DNA of 64,000 nt, from assembly GCA_036345935.2 (NCBI GenBank), contig JADWOT020001577.1:1134291-1198290 (forward strand), written 5' to 3'. A model generated the notes under the pieces. It was not told where the DNA came from and searched no databases. It saw only the letters and a program-made list of their open reading frames with translations. The translations under genes and the position numbers were made by a program. This document shows positions 47,671-60,232 of the stretch, one piece after another (position 1 is the first letter of the stretch; the number at the start of each line of letters is the position of its first letter). The stretch comes from Taenia hydatigena (taxonomy: Eukaryota; Platyhelminthes; Cestoda; Cyclophyllidea; Taeniidae).

Positions 47671-50669
47671 GAGAAAACGCTGACGTTTCCTCCTCGCAAA
47701 ATCTGCGCACTGATGGGATTAAAATTTTAATGACTGATTAATTGAATTTACTTTTCCAAACGCGCTTACTTTATGGCGATTCTCGGTGAATAAATGTGCA
47801 CAAGTTTCGCAGGGCCTGTGTTTATACTTTTGGATAATAGACAGCGATAGCTTAACTGTGATCGAGGAAAGCGATGGGATGAAGTGGCTGACGCTATTCA
47901 ATGATGTGCTCTTCCAGCCTAAAGTCAGATCACTTGGGGCGTGCCCAGATTTGAATGGATGATTCCAACTGTAACTGCTTGTAAAATTTAATGACGCTGA
48001 GGTTTAGAATCGTTGCGAGTCACTTGTGCATTGCCATTACCATCTTCTCAAAATTTGCGCAGCTTATGCCGAACCATCAGCACCAGCCTCTACTCAATAG
48101 TAGAGCACACGAAATTAGTAATGATGCCATAAGATTAACAACCTTATAATCACTTCAACACTTATTAGCTCTGTCGCAATGAGTTGGTCCACTAGTAGAT
48201 GGTTGCTAACTTATTGTGACTCTCTGCAGCACTTACGATACATAGTCAAATAAGATTGCATACTCTAATCATCGCTGACTTGGTGAATGCGTGACATCTT
48301 TACCCGAGTGACGGTGAAGGACAAGGCCGATTCTGTCCTATTTGAACGATGGCGCGGTTCATCACTTGTCAATTCTTCTATGCTCTATAGTATATCGCTC
48401 CAATTAAATTCACGGAGGCATTGTTCTGGGGTTCTTTTTGGAACGCATTACGTTGTTCTTTACTGAAACGGTACTGCTTTTGTGGAGTTTAACCACCGAT
48501 CCGAAGCATGTGTAGCGTGTTTCCCATTTCAAAGGTTAATTTCCTCTTAGCCACTTCAAATTTCAACCGAAATGGAAACTGTTTTTTTTTGATGTTCAGA
48601 ATGTCTTTTGTCATCTCTAGCCTTTGGCTGGGTAAAGGCAATGCCAACATGATGACACATGTCGTGATGATCGCTTTATGAAGCTGTCCTAAATGGCACG
48701 TCGTCGTCCTCTGACTTACCTTAGGCTCTTTACAGCGCACACGCATGCAGTCATTTCTAATGGAATCAGGCACATGCACACCTGAAACCACATAGATGCT
48801 CAGCAATGGAGCTCAAACATCTGCTAAGGAGAAGCGACTGTTCGCAGCAGTCACATTCACTAAAAATAAAGAAGAGCATTGCAACCGTTTTGGCGTTGTC
48901 GGTTAGAGTGCAGAAATCCCTTTCCGCTTAGGCCTATCGCACAGTGGCCACGCCTGGTACATTGAGCTTTGTCATGGCATGTATCGCCATTGCACTTTAA
49001 CCAGATTCCAACCTGCTACATCAAACACCTGCCTGGTTTTCCTATTTCTTGGGCTTACTTGCAGCTCCCACTGACTTTGATTTCCACGAACAGATTTTTA
49101 AATGCTGCTGCAGGCAATCTATTTTGCACATAAAACTCGCCACCTCTACGCACTCAGCCTAATCTTACATGTGCAAAATAGTTGCTCTGACCAAACTTTT
49201 AATGCTTGCACCCCATTCATTTTTTGGTAAAGACAACGCACATTAAGTTCAATCCATGACTGTGCTCGTGGCTTTGTTCCCCATCACTTCTCACAGCTGG
49301 TGTGTCGTCAACGCAACGACACGAAGTGGTCACACATCACTGCTGCTGTTTTTATTCCTTTACCTAAGCTTACCCATCAAGACTAAAGTTGTAACACAAA
49401 GAGATACCTAAACGAAGTTAGGACCAATTCAAAGTTTATTTGTGCAAATTAGTGTCAATTGTCGTTTTGTGTTTCAATTCAAGACGAGAACAAGCATGTG
49501 CAACCAGATCACTTTCTTTCATTTACGGTGTGTTAATGCACAGATACCACCAAGAAATCTGCTCGTTTGACAGGGACCTAGTTGCGGCAACACCACAACA
49601 CATCGCATACTGTTTAATCCAAATTCTTACAATCGTGCTTCAGACAGCGAATGCTTGGAGAGAAAGTAAAAAGTGCGCAAGACTGATACAGCCTCAAATA
49701 TTCTGATTAGACGGTGACGACTTCCACACAAAACTCACCAATGTCAGCTAGCAAGTGCTTCACACAGAAGTGAGGGACAACTTAACAATCATGCTTTTAG
49801 TTCTTTGCCTGAGCCCTCTTACCCAAGTTAAATTCTTAATAAACAGAAATGCCGAACTGAAGTTTGAACCAGTTCAAAGACTAGTGAAACAAATCGGAAA
49901 TCATTCGTTTTTAATTTCCATATTTTAGCTGAAGGTTGGCTTAAGTGAGAGTCATCATTCCCGCTTAAAAGTTCATTTTCCTTTCTCTTGAGTCGTTACA
50001 ACGCACAGGAATCATCAGGGAAGTTGCGGTCTGATGTTGGTGCGCCGACTACTGAGGGCAATGACTTTTGCGCGTCATGTCGCAGACCAATCAGCGGAAG
50101 CAGTTTTACCTAGGGTAGTGCGCAAACAAATGAGATTGGGTGAGGAATCAATGCCAACGCCAGTCGTCATTTCGACAGCAGCCATTTAATTGCATCTGTG
50201 AGACGAACTGAATTATGCTACTTTGCTTGAAATCTCCGGCGTAAAACATCCTTGAGACATGAGGTCAATACAATTTGCCAGAAATCGGACCAACATTCGT
50301 GCATTGGATCTCAACAAAACTTCTAGAATTGTGAGGATTGGCAGTTCTAAAAGATGACTCAAGTAAAAGGAGGGTTACACTGGTCTCCTACCATAGGCTT
50401 TTGATTACTCTTATCCACTTGACCGATTTAAGCTCCAAGAAGGAATTGTCTGCAATGTTATTAATTGCTCGGCGCAGTTCACTGGCAAAGTTGATATTTG
50501 TAATTTGGTGGGAGGTGCCTACGAATAAGTAGGAGGAGGTAAAGAGTGGTGCCGAATGAGCCTAGACAAAAACACTAAAGTTAGGTCACTTCGAACCTTA
50601 TTACGATACAATTGCTGATTTTTAATTCTGCTAGCTGCATTTGCTGTAAATGCAGTCCCTTAAATCGTT

Positions 50670-51000
50670 GCAGTAAACCTTGCCGACTTTTCTACTGCTT
50701 ATTTAACAGTTTGCTTTAATATAACTTTATTGCCACAACTTGAATGCGGGTTTAATGAACAAATTCCTTTAGAGGATTTACTTTTTCATCCTTCCTATCA
50801 AACCATGTCCTCGTCCCCTTTTTGCCGATCGGCCAAGTCGAAGCGCTTTCACAGCTTCATGCTCCACCTGTCAATCCTCGTTCCTTGATAGCGCCCTATG
50901 TTCCTTGTCAGTCCCTTCCACAACAGCCTAGTAGAGTTGGCCTGCGAGCCTCCGATTGCCTCCCCTCCTATCACTACCTGTTTTCTAAGTTTATGTTCGA
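50670..51000 (+). pseudogene. Fourth fragment of the zinc-finger unit (5' part only)
   Basis: Matches about 37.03-37.32 kb of the decayed second copy, and more weakly 3.25-3.42 kb of the intact one. A frame reading QVEALSQLHAPPVN and then VGLRASDCLPSYHY can be followed through it. The fingers are absent: at about 51015 the sequence switches to the duplicated region that matches 7.63 kb onward. The fragment therefore sits inside the right-hand copy of the unit, where the left-hand copy has nothing. Confidence 0.6.
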
Positions 51001-51790
51001 CTTGACGTACGGTGATGCTTTGGCTGAGTCCTCTTACCTAAGTTAAATTCTTGATAACCAGAAACGACAAAATGAATTTGGAGTGAGTTCAGGGACAATT
51101 GAAACAAATCAATACTCATTTGTCTCCTATATTCATAGTTTTGCCGAGGGGAGGCTTGGGATTTCGTTTTCCTGTCTCTTGAGTACTTACAACGCGCAGG
51201 TATCATCAAGGAAGTTGCGGTTACTGAGGGCAATGACTTCCGCGCGTCATTTCGAAAGCTAATTAACGGAAGCAGTTTTACACAACGTAGTACGCAAACT
51301 ATTGAGATTGGCTGAGGAATCAGTGCCAATGCCAGTAGTCATTTTGGCAGAGGGCACTTGATTGCATCTGTGAGATGAACCGATGTAAACTACCTCGCAT
51401 TCACCAGTACGCTTGATGATAATTGCATTGTGGAAGCCACGGAAGGCAATAGGATTTTGAGTAAGTAGATTAACAAGGTATCGTAGGTGTCCAAGTTAGC
51501 CATTGCACACCTCGGCATATCGATGCAAAAGACTATCAATTTCACAAACCTCCCTCAACTGTCCGCATCAGCTCAACTCTGAGGCCTCTTCCTTTGCAGT
51601 GCAATTATGAGTGGCTGCGGCTGCGGCTGCAGCTGCCCTAATGCGCTTTGGAGAGTACCACAATTGACGCACTCTAAAAATGGGGATGAACATATTTGGC
51701 TTGGCCAAAGAGAAGAAATTCCGATGCACTGACAAGCTCACCAGGTCACCAACAATTCTTGCAACGCATTAAAAATTATAATGTAGGTAC

Positions 51791-51957
51791 CACTTCGGAA
51801 AGTAGTGTGGAAGGTGAAACTGGAGGAAGCGATACCAATGACCTACAATTTTCGCAAAAATGCTGTAGCTTGTCCACGAACTGCGGCACTTTGTTGGACA
51901 GACAAACAACTCGATCAATGAGAATAGCGTCTCTATACGTGAGAAATGGAAGTGGGA
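51791..51957 (-). CDS. Conserved splice-bordered exon of an unrecognised gene, copy 2
   Basis: The duplicate of the exon at 8396-8562. It has an acceptor ending CTAACAG, a donor GAAGTG/GTACCT, and a frame reading YRDAILIDRVVCLSNKVPQF, then FCENCRSLVS and PVSPSTLLSEV. A stop follows four codons past the donor, so the exon border matters here. Codons differ from copy 1 at scattered sites, but the frame is not broken. Confidence 0.45.
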
Positions 51958-53289
51958 CTGTTAGCTGAGTGCAGCAGGATTCATGTAGGCAGGAAGTCAG
52001 GAGTATGCTAAGAAAGGGACTTAGTCGATTGGCGTTGTGCGTGAAATTTGAGGAGTCAAATTTAAAACAAGTCGCACCTCTCTATCCTTAGTGTGTGGAG
52101 AATGAGTGTGTAAGTTGATACCTTACGGCATCCCAAGGTTAGTGGATGCAATTCCGCGTAATTTGGTCCAGGTTTTGCCTCGTTTGACTGCGCGGAGAGA
52201 TAGCACGGCATCCTGGACGAGGAGAGTTTTGCCGCCGTACCGTTAGACCGATTGGACTTCATTATTCAAATTCCATGAAAAATGGATACTTTTGAGTTAA
52301 TGATCAAAAGAACCCCAGTTGTCTTTCCTACTCGCTTGAAGGTAGCAATAATTAATTTTACCATTGTCGAGTGCGCAGGAGCATTAGCTTTGATATGGGA
52401 CTATTGGTTGACATTCTTTGATTTAATACATACACATTGTTTACTGTGACCTCCCATATACCTTTTTTCCATTTCCTGGATAGTTAGGTCCGTATAATCG
52501 TGTAGAAATGACAGAAGAAAGCGTGCCATATACCTTGAACAGTACAGGTCTACGGTGTGTGCACCTAATACTTTACCACCGAAGTCAAACTTTGCGACAG
52601 TTGTCTCAAACCAATGGCCTTGGATTCCTTGTAGTCTTTAATTTACTCTTCTGACCGGGTTTAAAATATGTTAACCCTAATGAATCCTTGAAAGTGAGCG
52701 TTGTTCGGGTGAGAAGCAGCTACGTTTGCAAGCATAAAGACTGATTTCCATCCCATTCCCTCCCAATTAATTTACTCACATATGCACATAATCCTTCAAT
52801 CATTTTCCATTCGCCCTGCTGTAGCTTAAAATAGTAGCTAAACTTTGTTAATTTTGTATGGTTAATCACACCATTCACTTGTAAATGTATACTCGTCTGT
52901 CATGATCTTTTTTCCTCCAAGTCAATTATTGCAGCCAAACTTTAATAAAGTGGCTGCTGTGAGCCAATTGTAATTGGAGGCAATGTAACTCAACAGTCTC
53001 AATGGCGGCGAGAGCATTGTAGTATGAGGGTGTTTGAAAATCAGGTGGTGAATAAACTTGGCCAAGTGTAGTAATAGTTGCCAGCGAAGTTGAGCCGAAC
53101 CATTCCATGAGCGCTACGCCATAGGCTGCACTACAAGCAATAGCTTCTGCACCTAATAACCACCAAAGTGCTAACCATATGATTCTACCCTACATTGCGC
53201 TCATCACTTCATCCGCCTTTCTGCCTTCCTGATTAGCATTCTTAAGCACTACAACCTGTTTTATTAAGTAGAACATTAATGCGACTTGT

Positions 53290-54090
53290 CTAAGCAGACT
53301 GACTGCGTGTTGAATGGTGCTGTAAGGGCGTAGTAGAAAGGCTGGAGGCAGTGCACTGGAACGGCCTGTGCTGGAATTTAGGGTTGCGTTCCAGTTGACT
53401 GCTCTTCACTTAGACCAAGCGTCATCCTTGAACTAACAGACTTTGATTAGTGCCGTCGAGGATAACTTGGCACATAAATAATTGTCAGCTGTCACCACTA
53501 CACTCCGACACACCCCATCATCAACACCTCCATGGTGGACGTATACTTAAACTGTGGTAAAGGCACAAAAGGTGGCAGTGCTTTAGAGCAAACCCAATCT
53601 TCTGCATAAACAAGTCACAGTTGAGGGAGTTTTGAGACGATGTGAACTCACATTGTGAGTCATAGCAAAAGATCTGATCTATGACTTTGGCAATGTAATC
53701 GTAATCGTGACTTTGCAAGGGAGGATGTGCTTGTTGCTGCATACTTCTAGCAAGAAGTAAGGCAGTGCATGCAGATTTGTGATGGAAACAATTAACACTC
53801 AACCGTGAGGTGCCAGCTGGCCTTGCCACTGGCGTTCTCGGTTAAACTAATAAAGACTCGATAAAATAACACATGGAGGGCTGGGAAATTAATTCATTTG
53901 ATCAGCAAAGTAAAACCTGGGTAAAGGCAAATAATACCCATATGATCAAACTGGTAAATCTATTGTTTTGAGCCAAATACTCCACAATCTCAATAACGGA
54001 TACGTCTTTTACCAAAATATAGTAGGCTAATGCAGCTGGACTGTTTGGGTAAAAGGAAATCCTATGTTGCTAATGTTAGAAGCAACTTAT
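53290..54090. other. Sequence present only in the right-hand zinc-finger duplication
   Basis: The left copy passes from about 9.80 to 9.93 kb where this copy has about 800 extra bases. A minus frame at 53521-53829 (HDYDYIAKVIDQIFCYDSQC) is open for 102 codons but has no known domain, and no terminal repeats marking a mobile insertion were seen. Confidence 0.4.
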
Positions 54091-54229
54091 AGTGATCACA
54101 ATTTTCCTTCTTTAGGATCCACACCTTTCACGCGGGCAGGTGAAGCAAATCTTGTTAGCGTTTATTGACGGACTGTCGCCTTCAGCGCGGATTCAAAAGC
54201 GCATGCATTGCATACAATCTCATACGCAT

Positions 54230-55530
54230 GGTTATACTGCTGCTTTGTACCCACACGTGATGGCCATTTAGAAGCCATCGGCATCAATACACCACGCCGG
54301 TTTAAAAACAATGGCTGGTGGCTAGCAAAAAGGCAGTTTATCTCTTGGAAGCAGAATCAGTGCCTTTATGTCTCGTTGATGGATGGGAGGATTGGTATAG
54401 AAAATAACTGCACCTCCTGAGGTGCAATGACTTGCGGTCACCTGTAATCTCAAATTAAAATCATTGGATAAAAATGCAGGAAAGCAGAATGAAGAAGCAT
54501 GAGAAACAACTAAAATACATGATTAACGCGATCAAGCAGTGCTGAGTCAGCCTCTTTATTGCTTTCTGATGGAAGAAAAACATGGCATAGTGTGTGCAGT
54601 GAACCGTTTAGGATAGATAAGTTATGAAAATGCGGCATACAATTGTGTCCATGGTGCTCGAATTCTTCCTTTGGACGCGTCCACGATAAGCTGTGAGACA
54701 GTAATTTACAGTAACATAGTGATTGGCCATTGAACAAATCAGCTTGCATTGAGTAGGGAATGAGCTGTGCAGGACCCAACAGGAACTGGACGTGTGCAGA
54801 AAGCTGTGATCTCGGTTGCAGTCGTGAACCTACCATCTACAGCTATTCGCTTCTATCGTCCATCTTATTCCTGTGTCCCATTACACGCCGCGGAGCACAA
54901 ACCGAGAAGATTTTTCTGAATCCGCACGGATGAGGTCGGAACTGCAAAGCCGACCTTAGGACTGCTAACGGAGTTTTTCAGCTGCAGCGCAGAAGTCGGT
55001 GATGACCACGTATTTGGCCGTTCCTCGAGAGGCAGATTGGTGACGTAGTAATCAGTACAATGCCCAAATTTTTGTCAATGATGCAATCGGATTTAACAGC
55101 ATAATACCGAGTAAGTGAGCCCAATGCTATCATTTTAAAAGAGCACAGGAACTCGAAGGGCGGAGTGGACTTCTCTAGAATCGTAATGAGGCATTATTTT
55201 TTGGCCGCATCTGCGAAATCGGCACTATGAGGAAAGCGGTTAACCAACAGCCTTAAGCTAGGATTGTAGGAAAAGCTCACATTTGTAGTCATATCGATGA
55301 ATGTAGTCCCATTCACTGCTATCCCAGCAGGTCAACCAGAATTGGCATTGCTGCGGCTTGGATCATGAAAGCGCTAATTTAATTTCTGCCGGGATTGCCC
55401 TGTCATTCTCAATTAGAGTGAAGGCTTCAATGTTGACTCTATTATTGAAGACGTGTACCATTGAGCAGGGAATGACAGGACATGCACGAGCAAGTCTGAT
55501 AGCTGGAGGAATGACCAAGTGAAGAGCTAG
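54230..55530. other. No gene seen
   Basis: Follows the right end of the zinc-finger duplication. The minus frame at 54510-54836 is open for 108 codons, without recognisable features. Confidence 0.35.
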
Positions 55531-55778
55531 TGCACACTACCCTGGTGGGTAGGCGGTGCTATCTGTGCCTTTTCGCAGTTCCTTATTGACTTTGACGTTC
55601 AAATAGTTATCTGTACGTTTGGAAAATTGTTTTAGTTGAATCGAGCTAATGAGGAGAGAGGCGAATAGAAAATTTTTTGAATAGCCAAGGATTTGCTGCA
55701 AGAAAACCTTTGTGTACATTTTTCAAATAAAATTTATTTAAGCTTGGGCAGCTGGAAAAGATGACGCGAAACAATTAC

Positions 55779-55852
55779 CTGGTGAATGCACTAGCCTGCG
55801 GCAAATAGAATTTGGCATCGGCTCTAATTTTCCCTTTTTGCTGTTCACTTGC
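55779..55852 (-). CDS. Short splice-bordered exon, unrecognised
   Basis: Acceptor ATTCCCTTGCTTAG and donor CACCAG/GTAATT are both good. The 74 bases read ASEQQKGKIRADAKFYLPQA and then SAFTR in phase 0. A further acceptor (CATCTTTTCCAG) lies 20 bases below the donor, too close for a real intron, so the next exon is uncertain. Confidence 0.35.
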
Positions 55853-56252
55853 CTAAGCAAGGGAATCATTAAAAGTTTTCTTTGGTTTGTGGCTAAAAAA
55901 TTTGAAGGAGTAGGTGCAAGCATCAGAAATTATAAATATCTATTTCAAGTATGTCCATTCCACTGAGAAGTCGCTGCCACCATGTTTCACAGGCAATCCA
56001 TTCCTCCATTGGCGAAGTGACCATCCATTCAAAAGACCAACCAAAATTGTTGGGGACTGTGCCAACCGAATTAGGAGCAAGTGGGGTAATGCTTGTCCCG
56101 ATTTTTGTTTCAGAATTGCATTTATTGGTGTCGGTTTGGTTGAAACACCATGGCATATGACAGATGTGATGTTCGTCAGCTGCGTTCGTTTGTTGCAGCG
56201 GTCTCCATTATGAGGTGCTGTCCCCTAATTCACCTTTCATTGGTTCATTTAG

Positions 56253-56516
56253 TTGTTTGGCATCAAAACGGATGCAATTGATAGATTAATTAATTTCGTT
56301 AATGAAGTAGCATCGGTAGTACCTCAATCTTTGTGTTCCCTACCGACAACTTTTGCGTCTGCAATGGATGGGCAATTTGAGCAGGCAACTCCCAGCATCG
56401 CTGTAGGAAAGCAATGCTCATTAAAAAATCATTTCGTTGTCTTTTTTTCTGTACTGCTGGACTTAAGAGACCTTAGCATTTACTCCATGGATGCACTTCA
56501 TTTAGAACTTGCCTAG
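56253..56516 (+). CDS. Open frame of unknown function
   Basis: An 87-codon frame with a protein-like middle (LINFVNEVASVVPQSLCSLP, then TTFASAMDGQFEQATPSIAV), possibly ending at a GTAGGA donor near 56405. The preceding 55.92-56.16 kb is open in several frames on both strands, so nothing is called there. Confidence 0.2.
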   Translation: MFGIKTDAIDRLINFVNEVASVVPQSLCSLPTTFASAMDGQFEQATPSIAVGKQCSLKNHFVVFFSVLLDLRDLSIYSMDALHLELA

Positions 56517-57965
56517 TCTAATGTACTGTTCGCCATGTTGGCCCATTTAAAAAGAGGCGATGATGGCATTTTCAAAGCAACTTTGAAAAGAAGTCAGCAG
56601 TGACATATCAGGAATACTTAGCACTAGGAATATTATGCATTCCAAAAAGAAATTATGAAGATGGCTTTAACTAAAGTTCTTAACTACTACCTGCTCTATG
56701 GATGCAGAATCACTGCAAGGGCACTTCAACAGAAGTTGTGGACGAAGTGAAGTTCACTCCAGCTACGGCGATTGCGATTTGCTGAATAGCAACTACTCCG
56801 AGCAGTCCCGTCGATCGCAGTGCCTCATCTTTGTGTGCAATACAGATTTTAGTAATGATTAATAATAATGTTTGTGCGATCTTGCGAAAGCTGTCATCGA
56901 GTGTGGATATACTATGCCCCCTCCACACATCTTTCCAGTGCAGTTAGCTTGCTGATCAGCGATCTTTAGTTTCGCTTTACTCAGGTGAGTACCTTAAATA
57001 TTTATTGACGTGAATGTGGTATTTAATGCCGTGTATCGCAAAATGTCAACCTCGGTAAATACTCTGAACGTAATACTAGGCACCCAACGATTTTTACCAA
57101 CTGAGCTCATTCGTCTAAGTTATCGCGTCCCAGTATGCCTAAGCAGTGGCTATACATGTTCCTACTCCCGGCGCAGCCGGGCCGAATGTAAAGCAGACTC
57201 AAATTATTATGGCGAAGGTAAGGGACAGCTCTTCAATTCAACACTGACCTAGTTGCAACAAAAGCAGGGAAAGCCATTCTTCTTTGTTTTTTTTCAAATT
57301 GACTAGAGTGTATGAAGGACGATGCTGGTCATCGGGAAGTAGGGCAGATAAGGAAACAAATCTCGTTTAAAGTTGGGACATGAAGCCAACCTCTCTGCCA
57401 GTAAGATGTTGCATTGAATCAAGTATTTCTATTACTAAGACAAGGTCTGCATCTTCCCATCCAGCATTGCTAACATGCCAACGAATGAAAGTCTATTTGA
57501 GAGTCATTTGACGAACAGCAGATAGTAGCAATTTGCAGCCAATTTGGATGATTGATGAACTTAATTTGACTGCGATTCTGAGACACAGAGCATAACAAAT
57601 ATACGGTGCCATGCTAGAGGAATAATAGGCATGCAGTGCAGTTGATTCTAAGTACAACCGAATAGTAATCACACCCTACCAGTCTGCCTTAGCATTTTTA
57701 CTACGAGAGCCTTGCAGGGCAATCGACTACAGTTTGGATACTTTGGGCTATGCTGGGATGCGATTCAAGTGCTGAGAAGACTGCCACCACTTTGATGTCA
57801 GTGGCACAGCGACACATAAATATAGACTGCCACCGTCAAACATGGAACGAAGCCACCCACAACAACACACATAAGGAAGGACTTCTCCTGATTTTGTCTC
57901 TTGCTAGGTGGGTACAATTATTTAGTAGTCAAGATTTTGTATCGAAACATAGCCAGAACCTGTCT

Positions 57966-58256
57966 TTACGCAACCTCTGGACTGTGCTTAGAAGGTTCAG
58001 ATTTGGATAAAACATCGGCTAAGACATCCGTACGAGGCCGACGAAAGAGGATGATGTGTGGTTCCATTTCGTGAATTACGCAATGCTCCCAACCATGGGA
58101 CTGTCGGATTCCCCGTGCACACCACTCGCTCTCTGTCATCAGACGATGTCGTGGCATTCGCCTGAAAATACCCTTCGGCAAATAAGCATGCCTTACGACG
58201 AAGTGGAATCCTTTCCAAAATCTAAGTAATGACTCGTATGAATCTAGCCATCTCAA
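57966..58256 (-). CDS. CKS1-like cyclin-dependent kinase regulatory subunit (partial frame, N terminus unresolved)
   Basis: The minus-strand frame reads VVRHAYLPKGI, HRLMTESEW, IRQSHGWEH and HEMEPHIILFRRP, the conserved core of CKS proteins in order and spacing (EYRHVMLPK, HLMSESEW, QQSQGWVH, HEPEPHILLFRRP in animal CKS1). CKS subunits bind CDKs and phosphorylated targets. The phosphate-pocket arginine before H, the Q-S pair, the tryptophan of GWEH and the final RRP arginine are all present. The usual first strand (IYYSDKYxD) is not recognisable; the frame upstream reads WLDSYESLLRFWKG. No in-frame ATG precedes the core, and the only nearby ATG, at 58250, is in another frame. An upstream exon or decay is therefore implied. 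After the domain there is an extra tail of about 20 residues. Nothing is visible as a partner gene. Confidence 0.75.
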   Translation of the reverse strand: MRWLDSYESLLRFWKGFHFVVRHAYLPKGIFRRMPRHRLMTESEWCARGIRQSHGWEHCVIHEMEPHIILFRRPRTDVLADVLSKSEPSKHSPEVA

Positions 58257-58449
58257 AAAAGGCCAGCTGCTTTCGACAAAGTTAAAGAGATGTAGCCTAC
58301 CTATGCTTATGTGTCATCATAGCGTATCCCCTTGTCAGCCACGAAATCATTGAAACACGTTGACTAGTTACGCAATTATGAATGCACGAACGCGCACCGC
58401 CCGACTTTACGTTGCTCTACTCATTAATACCGACTATTGCGGAAATCAA

Positions 58450-59720
58450 TTTGATTCTTCGTTAATGGCAATAACCTTATTCTAGGGTTTTAATTCTATT
58501 CTATAAAGTAATCACAGTATTTGGGTGGTGATGGCTGTGTCGGGTAGTTGTTCATCATTCATGCTGCGCATAGTAGGTGAAGGGAAATAAGGTGCGGAAT
58601 GCACTTAGCAAGGATTCATTGACAGATCCGCTGCAATTCTTGCCATCACGCGACATCTCGTCACCTCACTATTCTGCTTGCAACGGGAGACGTGAGTGGG
58701 AGTACACGCGTTTACAGAGTAAAACTAGGCTTGCCCTCCTTGGTGGCGACTACTTTTCTACTTTCGCGTCTTTTGCCCTTTTGATATTCAAGGCTTAGCC
58801 TAACGAATATTGAACTACAATTGAACTTTTGATTTAGTGGGACGGAGTCTGACTACCAGATCTTCATGTGTGCCTGCGTGGGGACACCTATTCATCCTAA
58901 GCTTCCAGCTGTTTTGGCGTGTATCTTGTCACCCCCTGTCCGGACTCAACTTGGCTAAAAGGACTGAACTCAAATAAGAAGTAAGTTATTCTTCTGCTCT
59001 GAGAGCCTCGTTTTGATGCGGTATTTCTACTGACGTTCACAAAATTAGCATCTGCGTCATGGGCAAACTGTAAACCAATAGCCCGTTTGCTGCCATTAGT
59101 CCACACACTGAGATCCGAGTTGCCAGCACCAGATATGCATGGCGACAGTACCAAAAGTGAGGCGTTTGATGCCGGGACAAATAGCAAGGAATGCCTTTCT
59201 CTCAGCCAATAGCGTGGAAGTCACGCAACTGCAGGGTGAATTAAGATAAATTGTAAACATTGCTACCCACTCCACTGTTGAATAGTAGAGCTCAGTAAAA
59301 CAATCCATTTCTCGCCAACCCAAGTCATTTAACCATAGTAAACTGTGTGATCTTGCTCTCGAAATGTGATTCTATAATTTACACTAGGCCTAAAGCACCA
59401 ATGGCTGTAACAATAGAATCCAAGTGTGAAAACACAAACATACCTACAAGTACCTCTAGGCGAATTGTTTAGGGTGATTTAATCACTGAGCCCATGTTTG
59501 AGGGTGATATTAGGTAGGTTCCATCAGCCATGGAACCATTAACTGTGTCCAATTTGGAATGCGATTTAAGGGACTGCATTTATCACAAATGTAGCTGACA
59601 GAATTGAACAATTGGCAATTTTATCAAAACACGGTCCTAAATGACCAAAATTTTGTGCTTTTGTTCAGGTTTTCAGCAATCACTCTTCGTCTCCTTCTGA
59701 TTATGCGTTGACAACTGCTA
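58450..59720. repeat. Direct duplication with WD40-like fragments, copy 2
   Basis: Partner of 27.15-28.4 kb. It lies directly beside the CKS1-like frame on one side and the tandem units on the other. No CKS1-like sequence was seen beside copy 1. Confidence 0.6.
59091..59173 (-). pseudogene. Second copy of the frameshifted WD40 repeat
   Basis: Aligns with 27713-27800 base for base, with the same frame relation between the two halves. The frame after it (KRAIGLQFAHDADANFVN) stays open further than in the first copy. It belongs to a longer direct duplication, 27.15-28.4 versus 58.45-59.72 kb. Confidence 0.4.
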
Positions 59721-60232
59721 CTAAATCAAAATAACAGCTTTTTAATGAAACACGCTAAGCAATCGATACCAACGCAGACGATTCCCATCCCGGAGCCTAA
59801 GTAGGTCAGCTAGATAAGAGGTAATTAAGGGACCACGGTAAAGGACCAACACATTCTACTCCACAGGAGTTTTATGTACTGCCAATCGTCAAATTCTAGA
59901 AAGTGTGTTAAACTCTAATGCACGGATGTTGGCCCGATTTATGGCAAGTAGTATGAACACCATTTCTTAGCGATGTTTACACGGGAGCCTAAGTGTACCC
60001 GACCTCAAAACCTTGCATTAACCACGATAACGAAACCAACAAATCTCAAATTTTGTCATCACTTCTTCACTGAGTAGCTAGAATGTACAACAAATTACCT
60101 TTTTTACAACACGGCTCTAATGAGTTGAATGACAAGTCCAACAATAAAATTACTTATATCAGGTCCTGCGTATCACGTCATGTGAGTGGTCAACTTTGAG
60201 TTTCACAAGGTTTTAGGATAGAAATATAGCAG

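Larger units (their letters stand above)
47188..54230. repeat. Zinc-finger segmental duplication, copy 3
   Basis: Direct-orientation copy of about 3.5-10.0 kb. It differs by a partial internal repeat: 49.86-50.24 and 51.02-51.5 kb both match about 7.63-8.12 kb, with a zinc-finger fragment between them. It also differs by extra sequence at 53.29-54.09 kb. Confidence 0.8.

Noticed and set aside
55923..56160. Several overlapping open frames on both strands, including one with FGWSFEWMVTSPMEEW
   Set aside because: Three or more frames are open at once and none has convincing splice borders or a second copy, so no strand can be chosen.
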